Counted from the first letter of the stretch, positions 33,333 through 42,378 are shown. The stretch is DNA of 64,000 bases from Latilactobacillus sakei subsp. sakei DSM 20017 = JCM 1157 (GCF_002370355.1 NZ_AP017929.1:1240001-1304000); one strand, 5' to 3'. The notes: generated by a model from the letters alone, not told the origin. Translations and numbers: made by a program.

Positions 33333-34094
33333 ATGAAAGTATTAGGTATATTAGGTAGTCACCAACGCGATGGCGTTAATGGCCAGCTATTACAAGCCGT
33401 TTTAGCAGGTGTGGGTCCCGAAGATGATGTCTCAACTATTTTTCTAAACGATTTCCAAATTTTACCGGACACGGGGCAACCAAATCCGGTGTTAGATCAA
33501 CTTGAACAACAATCGTTAGCAGCTGATGTGTGGGTATTAGTTGCGCCTACTTATTGGGGCGCGATGTCTGGTGTCATGAAAAACTTCTTAGATTGTATGC
33601 GAGGCCGCCTAGTACGCTTTAATCACGTAGGAGACGCTTTGCCAGATCGTTTTAAAGGAAAAAGTTACGTGACTATCAGTAGTTGCTATGCAAGCGGGCT
33701 AGAAGAGTTTGTGACCGGTATGACTGATGGGACTTTTAGAACTTTTGATAAGGTGCTTAGTGCAGCCGGACTGCTGAAGATTCGAGAAGTTGTTCAAACT
33801 AGCTCATTTGGATTAAAGACATTATCTATGAAAAAACGCACTGAGTGTCAGCGAATCGGCGCTGGCCTTCATCATAAAGCAAAAAGGACGGATGATACCG
33901 TGAAACGTTATGGACAGTTATTTGGCATGGTTGCCTGTGCCACGTTGATTACTATGTTATTACAACAGCTCGTTAATATTGTGTTACCAGTAACCCAGTT
34001 TTGGGCGAATTACGTCTCGTTTGTATTGATTTTCTTTATCTTACTGGCAAGCGTACTCCGCTTTTTCACAGTGGTTAAACATAGAAGACATTAG
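33333..34094 (+). CDS. NADPH-dependent FMN reductase-like protein with C-terminal membrane hairpin
   Basis: Product is 253 aa. Flavodoxin-like fold: strand [19 protein letters not shown] (phosphate-binding loop GSHQRDG) and the flavin-contact region [18 protein letters not shown] near 70-87. Residues from about 195 form two hydrophobic segments ([24 protein letters not shown] and [19 protein letters not shown]) ending KHRRH, so the flavoenzyme is membrane-tethered. ATG at 33333 follows GGAG by 8 nt. Upstream of mgsA by 11 nt, likely co-transcribed. Confidence 0.82.
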   Translation: MKVLGILGSHQRDGVNGQLLQAVLAGVGPEDDVSTIFLNDFQILPDTGQPNPVLDQLEQQSLAADVWVLVAPTYWGAMSGVMKNFLDCMRGRLVRFNHVGDALPDRFKGKSYVTISSCYASGLEEFVTGMTDGTFRTFDKVLSAAGLLKIREVVQTSSFGLKTLSMKKRTECQRIGAGLHHKAKRTDDTVKRYGQLFGMVACATLITMLLQQLVNIVLPVTQFWANYVSFVLIFFILLASVLRFFTVVKHRRH

Positions 34095-34105
34095 GAGGCT
34101 TTCTT

Positions 34106-34528
34106 ATGAAAATTGCATTAATTGCACACGATCGTCAAAAACCATTAATCGTCAAATTAGCAACAGCTTACCAGCCTATTTTGGCCCAACATGAACTTTT
34201 TGCGACGGGGACAACCGGCCAGAAAATTATTGATGCAACGGGTTTATCCGTTAAACGCTTCAAGTCTGGCCCATTGGGTGGCGATCAACAAATCGGCGCT
34301 TTAATTTCTGAAAATAAAATGGACCTCGTTATTTTCTTACGAGATCCATTGACGGCCCAACCACACGAACCGGATGTTAATGCGCTCATTCGGTTGTCTG
34401 ACGTTTACGAAGTGCCACTTGCTACTAATATTGGGACTGCGGAAGTGCTATTACGGGGCCTTGATCAAGGTCTGATGGCTTTCCGAGAAGTTGTTCATGA
34501 TCAAGATTCTAATCCAATCAATCTATAA
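34106..34528 (+). CDS. mgsA: Methylglyoxal synthase
   Basis: Product is 140 aa. Converts dihydroxyacetone phosphate to methylglyoxal and phosphate. Motifs: [10 protein letters not shown] with His8, Asp9 and Lys12, TGTTG phosphate loop near 34-38, and [14 protein letters not shown] with catalytic Asp60 (Asp71 of the E. coli enzyme). A little shorter than E. coli MgsA (152 aa) at the N-terminus. Second gene after the flavin reductase. Confidence 0.95.
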   Translation: MKIALIAHDRQKPLIVKLATAYQPILAQHELFATGTTGQKIIDATGLSVKRFKSGPLGGDQQIGALISENKMDLVIFLRDPLTAQPHEPDVNALIRLSDVYEVPLATNIGTAEVLLRGLDQGLMAFREVVHDQDSNPINL

Positions 34529-34533
34529 ACTAG

Positions 34534-34577
34534 AAAAGAACTGGGACTAAATTTATTTTGTCACGGTTCTTTTTTTG
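34534..34577 (+). terminator. mgsA terminator
   Basis: AAAAGAACTGGGAC / GTCACGGTTCTTTTTTT around an AT-rich centre; same style as the hairpins at 6421 and 17669. Confidence 0.8.
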
Positions 34578-34611
34578 CGTATAATAGAAGTATTGAGTTG
34601 GAGGGTTTGTC

Positions 34612-35307
34612 TTGCAAAAGAAAATTAATTTTCATGACCGGTTAGGAACAGCCATGTTTTTAACCTTTATTGGTGGTTTTTTAGATGCTTACTGTGTGAT
34701 TCTACGAGGTGGTGTGTTTGCTAGTGCGCAAACGGGTAATATTGTGTTTATCGGTGTTGATATCGCCACTAATCAGTGGTCGCAATTACCTGAAAAGATT
34801 ATGCCAATCATCGCTTTTGGAATTGGCGTGATTATTGTGCAATTGGCTCGGCGCCACTTTAACACGGCACGCTTGAATATTTGGCGTTTATGGTTACTTG
34901 CATTGCAAATCATCGTTTTAATTATTGTTGGGTTTTTAAGTACCGCTGTCCCTAATATGATTGTTACGACGATGTTATCGATGTCGATGGCAACCCAACT
35001 AGCCAGTTATTCAACGGTTAATGGTTATCCATATGCCAATACTTTTACGACCGGAAATTACCGGAAGTTGGTTGAAAATTGTTATTTATTTATTGCGACG
35101 AAGGAAAAAAAATACCAACAAAAAGCCAAGTATTTCGGGCTAATTGTTGGTAGCTTCTTTATCGGGACAATTGGTTCAGGTTTCTTAGTCAAAGTGATTA
35201 ACGTCCGCGCAGCTTGGTTAGCCGCAGCACTGCTGGCAATCTTCTTCGCGTTACAGTTATACTTCACAGAAGAAGTGATTGCTGAAACGAAGAAAATGAG
35301 CCGTTAA
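34612..35307 (+). CDS. YoaK/DUF1275 family membrane protein
   Basis: Product is 231 aa, TTG start after GGAGGG. About six membrane segments. Characteristic FIGGFLDAYCVILRGGVFASAQTGNIVFIG near the start and a conserved YANTFTTGNYRK loop near 143-154. DUF1275 members are proposed transporters or channels of unknown substrate. It converges with the small membrane gene at 35304, overlapping by 4 nt. Confidence 0.88.
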   Translation: MQKKINFHDRLGTAMFLTFIGGFLDAYCVILRGGVFASAQTGNIVFIGVDIATNQWSQLPEKIMPIIAFGIGVIIVQLARRHFNTARLNIWRLWLLALQIIVLIIVGFLSTAVPNMIVTTMLSMSMATQLASYSTVNGYPYANTFTTGNYRKLVENCYLFIATKEKKYQQKAKYFGLIVGSFFIGTIGSGFLVKVINVRAAWLAAALLAIFFALQLYFTEEVIAETKKMSR

Positions 35308-35486
35308 CGGTAGTGATAAGTCATCACTAGTGCGATGAAATAACCCGCACAGACCAGCGTGCTGAGCCAACTGGCGATAATGACAATCGGATGTGCAATA
35401 AAGGCGCGCATGACGAATAAGAAGAGGGTTAAAATCGCGTATTTAACGAATTCAACCTTTAAGGCTTGAAATTGTGGGTTATTCAA
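35304..35486 (-). CDS. Small two-helix membrane protein
   Basis: Product is 60 aa. Two predicted membrane helices (about 13-33 and 36-56) after a short polar N-terminus MNNPQFQALKVEF. Start ATG overlaps the stop of the preceding gene (35479) by 8 nt, a sign of coupled translation. Unknown function. Confidence 0.65.
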   Translation of the reverse strand: MNNPQFQALKVEFVKYAILTLFLFVMRAFIAHPIVIIASWLSTLVCAGYFIALVMTYHYR

Positions 35487-35799
35487 AAGAAAGATCCACT
35501 AGGAAAATATGACGGTCGGAAAGATGGGTGGTTGTAATCCAGACATCTTGAAAGCCGTCTTTTTGTTTCTCTATGGTTTGTTGATAAAAGGCTTCTAATA
35601 AGTCACGATGAGCATTAACGTAGTCTGAATCGATGCGGTTAACGTGGAGCCGCATATCTGGGAATAGTTTTTCGATTTCTGGTAGTTGCACCTGGTCATC
35701 GATGCCAAAACGGATAACGTTAGCATATTGGAATGGTTCTAAAGTCACTGTTTCAGGATTTTCTTGGATATAGGTTAAAATAGTCGTTAAAGTAGACAT
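35479..35799 (-). CDS. Conserved soluble protein, unknown function
   Basis: Product is 106 aa. Begins MSTLTTILTYIQENPETVTL and has an alternating alpha/beta pattern. C-terminal VWITTTHLSDRHIFLVDLSFE. No metal motif. ATG after GAAAGGAATTCGCCT-type spacing. Upstream of the 60-aa membrane protein with an 8-nt overlap and 20 nt downstream of the CPBP protease gene, so the three probably form one operon. Confidence 0.7.
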   Translation of the reverse strand: MSTLTTILTYIQENPETVTLEPFQYANVIRFGIDDQVQLPEIEKLFPDMRLHVNRIDSDYVNAHRDLLEAFYQQTIEKQKDGFQDVWITTTHLSDRHIFLVDLSFE

Positions 35800-35819
35800 A
35801 GGCGAATTCCTTTCAATGA

Positions 35820-36476
35820 TTAAAAAATAGTTAGCCCTGCTGAGAGATTGTTTAAGACATGTAATATGATACTACTCTTAATGGTTTTTGTACGATAATA
35901 AACGATTGCTAGGACTAATCCGAGTAGTGCTTTGGAAATGAAATAGATCGGATCAGTTGAAACGTGTACGAGGCCGAATAATAGGGCGCTCGTCATAATG
36001 TTTAGAATGGGTGATTTAACGAAGAACCAATTCATTAAGAAACCACGGAAAAGTAATTCTTCCATCATTGGTCCTAAAATTAAAGTATAGGGCAACATGA
36101 AAATGCCAAGGACGGCAAAAATTTGAACGAGGCCATCGACATTGGCGTTCCCTGTTTTCTGCATAAAGGGCACCGTCAAATTATTAATCACTAGCATGGC
36201 GACAAATCCAATTAAAATTGGGCGCCAGTGGGCTTTTGAAAAATGGTTATGATATTGCGGCCCTTTTACTTTTTGGTAAAGATACCACATTAAAATGGTG
36301 ATCCCAATAGTTAGAATTAAAAAGAGCCACCCAACGGTTAAAATTAAATGCGCTGTCCGCTGTGCCTTTGGTAGGGCAGCTAGGCTACCTACTAATAAAA
36401 GGGGGATTTGTTGCATGATTAAAAGCAAGATAAAACAGATAATGTGTTTGAAATGTTTAATACGCGCCACCTCCAT
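35820..36476 (-). CDS. CPBP family intramembrane metalloprotease (CAAX-like)
   Basis: Product is 218 aa from the ATG at 36476. Seven or so membrane segments. Protease motifs: EELLFRGFLMNW (EExxxR) near 136-147 and FGLVHVSTD near 168-176, the third with conserved Asn in LHVLNNLSA. In lactobacilli such proteins include bacteriocin-immunity-type PncO/Abi members. The start is uncertain: GGAGGTGG lies inside the frame, exactly 8 nt before an ATT codon (36461-36459), and the ATG upstream has no ribosome site. Confidence 0.82.
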   Translation of the reverse strand: MEVARIKHFKHIICFILLLIMQQIPLLLVGSLAALPKAQRTAHLILTVGWLFLILTIGITILMWYLYQKVKGPQYHNHFSKAHWRPILIGFVAMLVINNLTVPFMQKTGNANVDGLVQIFAVLGIFMLPYTLILGPMMEELLFRGFLMNWFFVKSPILNIMTSALLFGLVHVSTDPIYFISKALLGLVLAIVYYRTKTIKSSIILHVLNNLSAGLTIF

Positions 36477-36527
36477 GTGGCTATCATAGCATATTAGCAA
36501 GATTATCAATAAAAAAAAATTCTTTTT

Positions 36528-36556
36528 TTGCTATTTAATAATTTATATGGTATTAT
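36528..36556 (+). promoter_or_regulatory. Cold-shock gene promoter
   Basis: TTGCTA (36528-36533), 17-bp spacer, TATTAT (36551-36556). It implies an untranslated leader of about 115 nt, as usual for cold-shock genes. Confidence 0.75.
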
Positions 36557-36677
36557 AAACAAGTAATCAATATTGAAGCGTAATTTAAGTTTTGAATTTC
36601 ATAACTCTAATCAGCGTTTATTTATCATTATTTATTGCAACAAAACGTACATGTATATGTATTAGGAGGAAATTATT

Positions 36678-36878
36678 ATGAACAACGGTACAGTAAAATG
36701 GTTTAACGCAGACAAGGGTTTTGGTTTTATTACTGGTGAAGATGGCAAAGACGTATTTGCTCATTTCTCAGCTATCCAAGGTGACGGTTACAAGTCATTA
36801 GACGAAGGCCAAGCAGTATCATTTGATGTTGAAGACAGCGACCGCGGTCCTCAAGCAACAAACATCGTTAAACTTTAA
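36678..36878 (+). CDS. csp: Cold shock protein, CspA family
   Basis: Product is 66 aa OB-fold RNA chaperone. RNP1 motif KGFGFI (residues 13-18) and RNP2 motif VFAHF (about 26-30) are intact. Ends TNIVKL. Strong ribosome site AGGAGG, long leader. Codon use strongly biased. Which of the several lactobacillar csp paralogues it is cannot be said. Confidence 0.96.
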   Translation: MNNGTVKWFNADKGFGFITGEDGKDVFAHFSAIQGDGYKSLDEGQAVSFDVEDSDRGPQATNIVKL

Positions 36879-36887
36879 TAATGTTTT

Positions 36888-36913
36888 AAACCTCGCTTAT
36901 GTGAGGTTTTTTT
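36888..36913 (+). terminator. csp terminator
   Basis: AAACCTCGC-TTAT-GTGAGGTTTTTTT. Confidence 0.88.
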
Positions 36914-36925
36914 ATGCTCAAAATT

Positions 36926-36971
36926 AAAAAGGTTGGTTAAACAATTATTTCTTGTTTAGCCAACCTTTTTT
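36926..36971. terminator. Second, bidirectional terminator after csp
   Basis: GGTTGGTTAAAC / GTTTAGCCAACC with A5 and T6 flanks. It backs up csp termination and stops transcription from the converging K+ channel gene. Confidence 0.88.
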
Positions 36972-37075
36972 AGTTGTTTACAATTTATTGTAATTACCAG
37001 TGCTATAAATAACTAATTAAAAGGCTTAAAGCCGCTATCTGGTGATTATTATCGTATTTTTTTAATTTATATTAA

Positions 37076-37804
37076 TTATTTTGATTCAGATTCATTGTCG
37101 TGATAAAGTGCCTTGAGCGTTTTGTTTTCTTGTTCGAGATGATCGAGCTTCTTAAGGATTTCGTCTAGTTTATCGTCGGTATCTTGAGTGAAGTAACTGG
37201 TAATCGAACTGGTGAGTGTGCCGATAAAGCCAATGCCAACTGACATCAGCATAATTGCTGCGATACGACCGATTAGCGTGTGCGGTGAGATATCACCGTA
37301 GCCAACCGTTGTGGCGGTCGCAATCGCCCACCAGAATGAATCAGCAAGGGTTGCCTTTTCGGCGAGTGCGTATAAAACGGAAGCGATGATTAATACGGCG
37401 GCACTGACATAAGTCAGATAGAGCAGACCATTTTGCTTAAGAAATTTCTTGGAATGGCGTTGTAATTTCCCCGTTAAGCCCACCAAGCGCGTAAAACGGA
37501 AAACTTTCATTAACCCAGCAATGCGAAATAGGCGCCCGAGTCGAAAAAATGAAAAAAGAGTGCTTAGTGGGATGATTGCAAGCAGATCAAAGATATTTGT
37601 CTTAAAAAAGCGGCGTTTATCAGTAGCAAACCAAAGACGCACGAAATAATCGACCGTAAAAATAATTAAAATCGTGTTATCGATGGTTAGGTAGGGTGCA
37701 GTCGTTAGATCGATGACACTGCTGTAGTCTAATAGGACGAAGATAATTGAGATGATGGCGAGTACGGCGATGGTAACGGTGTAAAAACGTTTGAGTAACT
37801 TCAT
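37076..37804 (-). CDS. Voltage-gated-type potassium channel
   Basis: Product is 242 aa, six membrane segments. S4-like helix with spaced arginines (FFRLGRLFRIAGLMKVFRFTRLVGL, about 92-116), pore helix WWAIATATTVGYGDIS with selectivity filter TVGYGD, and a C-terminal coiled coil (DKLDEILKKLDHLEQENKTLKAL, about 212-234) for tetramer assembly. ATG at 37804 preferred; the longer TTG start is not supported. Resembles KvAP/Kch-type bacterial channels. Confidence 0.9.
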   Translation of the reverse strand: MKLLKRFYTVTIAVLAIISIIFVLLDYSSVIDLTTAPYLTIDNTILIIFTVDYFVRLWFATDKRRFFKTNIFDLLAIIPLSTLFSFFRLGRLFRIAGLMKVFRFTRLVGLTGKLQRHSKKFLKQNGLLYLTYVSAAVLIIASVLYALAEKATLADSFWWAIATATTVGYGDISPHTLIGRIAAIMLMSVGIGFIGTLTSSITSYFTQDTDDKLDEILKKLDHLEQENKTLKALYHDNESESK

Positions 37805-37921
37805 ATATATGCCCCACAAAATTAGTTTTTAACAATAGTATTTCTATTATAGGATTAATTGTGACGTTAGACAATAACGGCTAGCGAGTGATATTGCATC
37901 AATTATGACGATAACTTAGTA

Positions 37922-37983
37922 TTGCATCCAATTAAAATCAGTGCTAAAATGACAGAACGTCATATTTTACGACGGTATGTCAT
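37922..37983 (+). promoter_or_regulatory. TetR-operon promoter and operator
   Basis: TTGCAT (37922-37927), 17-bp spacer, TAAAAT (37945-37950). A 13-bp inverted repeat with 11 matches, ATGACAGAACGTC (37949-37961) and GACGGTATGTCAT (37971-37983), covers the -10 end and start site. This is the expected place for autorepression by the TetR encoded next. TATTGCATC occurs at 37892 and 37920, a direct repeat overlapping the -35. Confidence 0.8.
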
Positions 37984-38008
37984 TTTTAGTTGGAAGGAGT
38001 CTTAACGC

Positions 38009-38650
38009 ATGCCTAAAAAAACTTTTTTTCGGTTGCCGGCAGAAAAACAGCAACGGTTATTAAAGGCCGCCCATGCCGAATTTTCACGGGTTCCTTTTAA
38101 TGAAGCATCAGTTAGCAACATTATTAAAGCTGCTGAAATTCCACGGGGTAGTTTCTATCAGTACTTTGAAGATAAGGCTGATATTTTCTTTTACGACCTC
38201 AGTTTGCTGCGTGATAGTTCTAAACAGGATTTAGAACAGCTCTTATTAGATACCAAGGGTGATCTTTTCAAGACGATTCGCATTTTCTTCAAGGCAATGG
38301 CGAATGAAGCCATTAATGGTGAGAATGCACAGTTCTATCGGCACTTATTTTTACACATGGATTTCAAAAATCGGCGCAAGATGTCGCCCGAATTGATGCA
38401 TGCACATCAAACGGAGGGCTTTCAGTTTTTAATGGATCATGTTGATTTTAGTTTGTTGAAAATTGATAAAACGCAGCCGAATGCTGTTAGATTGCTCCTC
38501 CATCAATTAATGAATAACGTTTTTCAAAGTATTGCTTCCTATTATTTAAATCGTGATACTGAGCAAGCCTTAACAATAGAACAAATCTACGAACACTTCG
38601 AATTAGTCACTGGTTGGTTAGAAACCGGCGCGAGCGTTCAAGATAAGTAG
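38009..38650 (+). CDS. TetR family regulator of an ABC exporter
   Basis: Product is 213 aa. N-terminal helix-turn-helix (LLKAAHAEFSRVPFNEASVSNIIKAAEIPRGSFYQYFEDKADIF, residues 17-60), variable ligand domain after. First gene of an operon with two ABC half-exporters, 23 nt apart, with its own dyad operator. By analogy with LmrR/BmrR-type circuits it would be released by transported drugs; this is inference. Confidence 0.92.
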   Translation: MPKKTFFRLPAEKQQRLLKAAHAEFSRVPFNEASVSNIIKAAEIPRGSFYQYFEDKADIFFYDLSLLRDSSKQDLEQLLLDTKGDLFKTIRIFFKAMANEAINGENAQFYRHLFLHMDFKNRRKMSPELMHAHQTEGFQFLMDHVDFSLLKIDKTQPNAVRLLLHQLMNNVFQSIASYYLNRDTEQALTIEQIYEHFELVTGWLETGASVQDK

Positions 38651-38673
38651 AATAGAAAGAAGGAACAAAACGC

Positions 38674-40404
38674 ATGATTAAACTTGCAAAAAAGAGAATG
38701 TCGGGCTTAGCCGTTTTCGGTGCTGTCTTATTCATGGTGATTCAAGTTGTCAGTAACTTGTATCTCCCTAATTTGACGTCTGATATTGTCAATAACGGGA
38801 TTGCCAAAGGAGATATTGATTATATCTGGCAAGCCGGCTTTAAAATGCTCGGTTTTTCATTGATCAGTATCCTAGCCGCAATCTGTAACGTTTATTTAGC
38901 TGCTAAGACATCACAAGGTCTGGGGCAAAAATTACGATCAGATATTTATCGAAAGGTCATCAATTTCTCACACGATGAAATGGACCAAGTGGGGACCTCT
39001 TCACTGATTACACGGACGACCAATGATGTTGTTCAAATTCAAAATGTGGCAATGATGTTCTTACGAATGATGATCATGGCCCCTATTATGTTGATTGGTG
39101 CCAGCTTCTTGGCTTACCAAAAGAACGCGCAATTAACATCAATCTTCGTCGTTGTCTTACCATTGATGGCAATCTTTATCGGTGTCGTGATGTACTTTGC
39201 CGTGCCACTTTTCAAAGCGATGCAAAAGAAGACTGACCGGATTAACTTAGTTTTCCGTGAAGGCTTAACAGGGGTGCGGGTAATCCGTGCATTCCGTCGC
39301 GATAAGTTCGAACAGGAACGTTTTGACGATGCGAACTTAGATTACACACAAAATGCTAAAAAGGTCTACAGTATCATGTCTGTCATGTTACCTGTGATGA
39401 CATTGATTATGAGTGGGACAAACATTGCAATCACTTGGATGGGTGGTCACTTAATTGCTGATCAAGCCATGCAAGTGGGGAACTTATTAGCCTTCATGAC
39501 TTATGCGATGCAAATCTTAATGAGTTTCATGATGCTTTCAATGGTTTTCGTCTTCATTCCACGGGCACAAGCATCAGCCGTTCGGATTAATGAAGTCTTG
39601 GATTTACAAACACCAATTGAAAATCCAGAAAATCCCAAGAGTTTTACAGATCAAACTGTCAGCTTGGCCTTCGATAATGTTAACTTCCGCTACCAAAATG
39701 CAGAAAAATTAGCCTTAGAGAAGATTGATTTCCAAGCATCTGCTGGTCAAACCGTTGCGATTATCGGGGGGACTGGTTCAGGTAAATCAACCTTGGTTAA
39801 CTTGATTCCGCGTTTTTACGACGTTGAAGCCGGCCAAGTCCAAGTTGATGGGTTAAATGTCAAAGATGTGACATTGCATGATATTCATGAACAAGTCGCA
39901 TTTGTACCGCAAAAAGCCAATCTCTTTACAGGGACGATTCGCGAAAATATGCAATATGGGAATCCGGATGCAACTGATGATCAGATTTGGCATGCACTTG
40001 AAATTGCCCAATCGAAGGATTTCGTTAGCGAACTTGATGGTGGCTTAGACAGTCACGTTGAACAAGGTGGCGGTAACTTCTCAGGTGGTCAACGTCAACG
40101 ATTAGCGATTGCCCGGGCATTAGTTAAACGCGCATCAGTTTATGTTTTTGATGATTCATTTTCAGCTTTAGATTTCAAGACGGATGCCCTTTTACGCAAA
40201 GCCTTGAAGGAAGATACTGAAATTCAAAAGAGTGTCGTCGTCATTGTTGGACAACGGGTCTCAACTGTGGCTGATGCCGATACAATCTTGGTCTTAGATG
40301 AAGGCCAAATGGTTGGTAAAGGCACGCATGCCCAATTAAAGGCAACAAATGCAACTTACCAAGAAATTATCAATTCACAAATCAGAGAGGGGGATGAAGC
40401 CTAA
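38674..40404 (+). CDS. ABC exporter half, degenerate-site subunit (LmrC/BmrC-like)
   Basis: Product is 576 aa. Six-helix type IV transmembrane domain (about 1-320) fused to an NBD. Walker A GGTGSGKST, canonical signature NFSGGQRQ, but Walker B VYVFDDS has Asp494 in place of the catalytic glutamate, and the switch histidine is Gln527 (VGQRVST). These substitutions mark the degenerate nucleotide site of heterodimeric exporters such as BmrCD, LmrCD and TM287/288. Stop overlaps the next start (TAATG). Exports drugs or lipids; substrate unknown. Confidence 0.92.
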   Translation: MIKLAKKRMSGLAVFGAVLFMVIQVVSNLYLPNLTSDIVNNGIAKGDIDYIWQAGFKMLGFSLISILAAICNVYLAAKTSQGLGQKLRSDIYRKVINFSHDEMDQVGTSSLITRTTNDVVQIQNVAMMFLRMMIMAPIMLIGASFLAYQKNAQLTSIFVVVLPLMAIFIGVVMYFAVPLFKAMQKKTDRINLVFREGLTGVRVIRAFRRDKFEQERFDDANLDYTQNAKKVYSIMSVMLPVMTLIMSGTNIAITWMGGHLIADQAMQVGNLLAFMTYAMQILMSFMMLSMVFVFIPRAQASAVRINEVLDLQTPIENPENPKSFTDQTVSLAFDNVNFRYQNAEKLALEKIDFQASAGQTVAIIGGTGSGKSTLVNLIPRFYDVEAGQVQVDGLNVKDVTLHDIHEQVAFVPQKANLFTGTIRENMQYGNPDATDDQIWHALEIAQSKDFVSELDGGLDSHVEQGGGNFSGGQRQRLAIARALVKRASVYVFDDSFSALDFKTDALLRKALKEDTEIQKSVVVIVGQRVSTVADADTILVLDEGQMVGKGTHAQLKATNATYQEIINSQIREGDEA

Positions 40405-42281
40405 TGGCAGAAAAAGCAGCAACAAACCGGCCACAAGGTGGTCACGGTCCAGGTCGCGGCATGGGTGGCGTCGTTGAAAAGCCTAAGAATTTCTGGGGCA
40501 CAACTAATCGTTTATTGAAATACATGTCGAGCCGTTTAATTGCCTTAGTATTTGTCATTGTTTTGGCGATTGTCTCCGTTATTTTCCAGATTAGAACGCC
40601 CAAAGTTTTAGGGGAAGCAACAACTGAAATCTTTAAAGGGGTGATGAAAGGCAATGCCATGCAAAAAGCTGGGATTGCAATGGATCGCTTACCAATTGAT
40701 TTCGATAAGATTCAACACATTATCATGACGGTGATCTTGATGTATCTTGCTTCAGCCGTCTTCAGTTTCTTACAACAATTTATTATGACGCGGATTTCAC
40801 AACAAACCGTCTATGAATTGCGTAAGGAATTGAAAGATAAGATGCAACGAGTGCCAATCAATTATTACGATACCCATTCAAACGGGGATATCATGAGTCG
40901 TGCGATTAATGATATGGATAATATTGCCAGCACGCTACAACAAAGTTTAACGCAAATGGTGACCAGCACGGTAACGTTTATCGGTGTTTTATGGATGATG
41001 CTGACGATCAGTTGGCAATTAACGCTGATTGCTTTGGTCACAATTCCGTTGAGTTTAATTGTCGTTGGGATTGTCGCACCTAAGTCGCAAAAATTCTTTG
41101 CTGCACAACAAAAGAGTTTAGGCTTATTAAATAATCAAATCGAAGAAAACTTTTCCGGTCAAGTGGTCTTGAAGACCTTTAACCGGGAACAAGTGACGAT
41201 TGATACGTTTGAAGAACAAAATGAAAAGTTGTATAAAGCTGCTTGGAAAGCCCAATTTATCTCTGGGGTGATCATGCCATTGATGACTTTCGTCAATAAC
41301 TTAGGGTACGTCTTCGTTGCGATTATCGGTGGGATTCGCGTCTCACACGGTCAAGTCACATTAGGGGACATGCAGGCTTTCATGCAATATACACAACAAT
41401 TCTCACAACCAATCTCACAATTGGCTAACTTGGCAAACACAATTCAATCAACGATTGCTTCAGCTGAACGGGTTTTTGCTGTTTTAGATGAAGAAGATAT
41501 GTCTGAAGAACCTTCAACTGTCCCAGTTGTGCAAGATGATGCCAACCAATTAGAAATGGAACATGTTGAATTTGGTTACCAAGGCAAGGATCTCTTGTTG
41601 ACGGACTATAATTTACAAGTTAAACCGGGCCAAATGATCGCGATTGTTGGTCCTACCGGGGCTGGTAAGACAACTATTATTAATTTACTTGAACGTTTCT
41701 ACGATGTTAGTGGCGGTTCGATTAAATTAAAAGGTGTCGATACACGTGATATGAGTCGGGAAGAATTGCGGAGTCATTTTGCGATGGTTCTTCAAGATAC
41801 TTGGCTATTCACCGGGACGATTTGGGATAACTTGAAGTACGGTAATGAATCAGCTTCAGACGAAGCGATTTTGGCAGCTGCTAAAGCAGCCCATGTTGAT
41901 GGCTTTGTTCGTCAATTACCTGAAGGTTATAACACAGTCTTGAATGAAGAAGCTTCAAATATTTCACAAGGTCAACGGCAATTATTGACGATTGCCCGGG
42001 CCTTTGTGGCCGATCCAGATATCTTAATCTTGGATGAAGCAACCAGTTCTGTTGATACGCGGACTGAAATTCATATCCAACACGCAATGGAACGTCTATT
42101 GCAAAATCGAACGAGTTTCGTTGTTGCCCATCGTTTATCAACGATTCGGGATGCGGATAATATCATTGTGATGAATCACGGTTCAATTATGGAAACCGGC
42201 ACACATGATGAATCGATGGTTCAAGACGGCTTTTACGCTGATCTATATAACAGCCAATTCTCAGGGAACGTCGAGATTTAA
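40404..42281 (+). CDS. ABC exporter half, catalytic subunit (LmrD/BmrD-like)
   Basis: Product is 625 aa with a Gly-rich N-terminal extension (NRPQGGHGPGRGMGG). Type IV transmembrane domain, then NBD with Walker A GPTGAGKTT, catalytic Glu545 in LDEATSSVD and switch His in VVAHRLST. Its signature is altered (ISQGQRQ instead of LSGGQ), which completes the degenerate site formed with the Walker motifs of the partner. Thus one competent and one degenerate ATP site, a textbook heterodimer. Confidence 0.93.
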   Translation: MAEKAATNRPQGGHGPGRGMGGVVEKPKNFWGTTNRLLKYMSSRLIALVFVIVLAIVSVIFQIRTPKVLGEATTEIFKGVMKGNAMQKAGIAMDRLPIDFDKIQHIIMTVILMYLASAVFSFLQQFIMTRISQQTVYELRKELKDKMQRVPINYYDTHSNGDIMSRAINDMDNIASTLQQSLTQMVTSTVTFIGVLWMMLTISWQLTLIALVTIPLSLIVVGIVAPKSQKFFAAQQKSLGLLNNQIEENFSGQVVLKTFNREQVTIDTFEEQNEKLYKAAWKAQFISGVIMPLMTFVNNLGYVFVAIIGGIRVSHGQVTLGDMQAFMQYTQQFSQPISQLANLANTIQSTIASAERVFAVLDEEDMSEEPSTVPVVQDDANQLEMEHVEFGYQGKDLLLTDYNLQVKPGQMIAIVGPTGAGKTTIINLLERFYDVSGGSIKLKGVDTRDMSREELRSHFAMVLQDTWLFTGTIWDNLKYGNESASDEAILAAAKAAHVDGFVRQLPEGYNTVLNEEASNISQGQRQLLTIARAFVADPDILILDEATSSVDTRTEIHIQHAMERLLQNRTSFVVAHRLSTIRDADNIIVMNHGSIMETGTHDESMVQDGFYADLYNSQFSGNVEI

Positions 42282-42296
42282 ATCGCTATTAAATAA

Positions 42297-42333
42297 GAGA
42301 CACCATCAGGTTAAACTGGTGGTGTCTTTTTTT
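42297..42333 (+). terminator. Terminator of the ABC exporter operon
   Basis: AGACACCA ... TGGTGGTGTCTTTTTTT. Confidence 0.88.
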
Positions 42334-42378
42334 AGATGGCGTATACTAATAGTATTGATTCAAATAGGAGGTTTTGAG

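Noticed and set aside
42205-42378. 58-codon N-terminal extension of the serine hydrolase
   Set aside because: It overlaps the ABC gene and its terminator; AGGAGG fixes the start at 42379.
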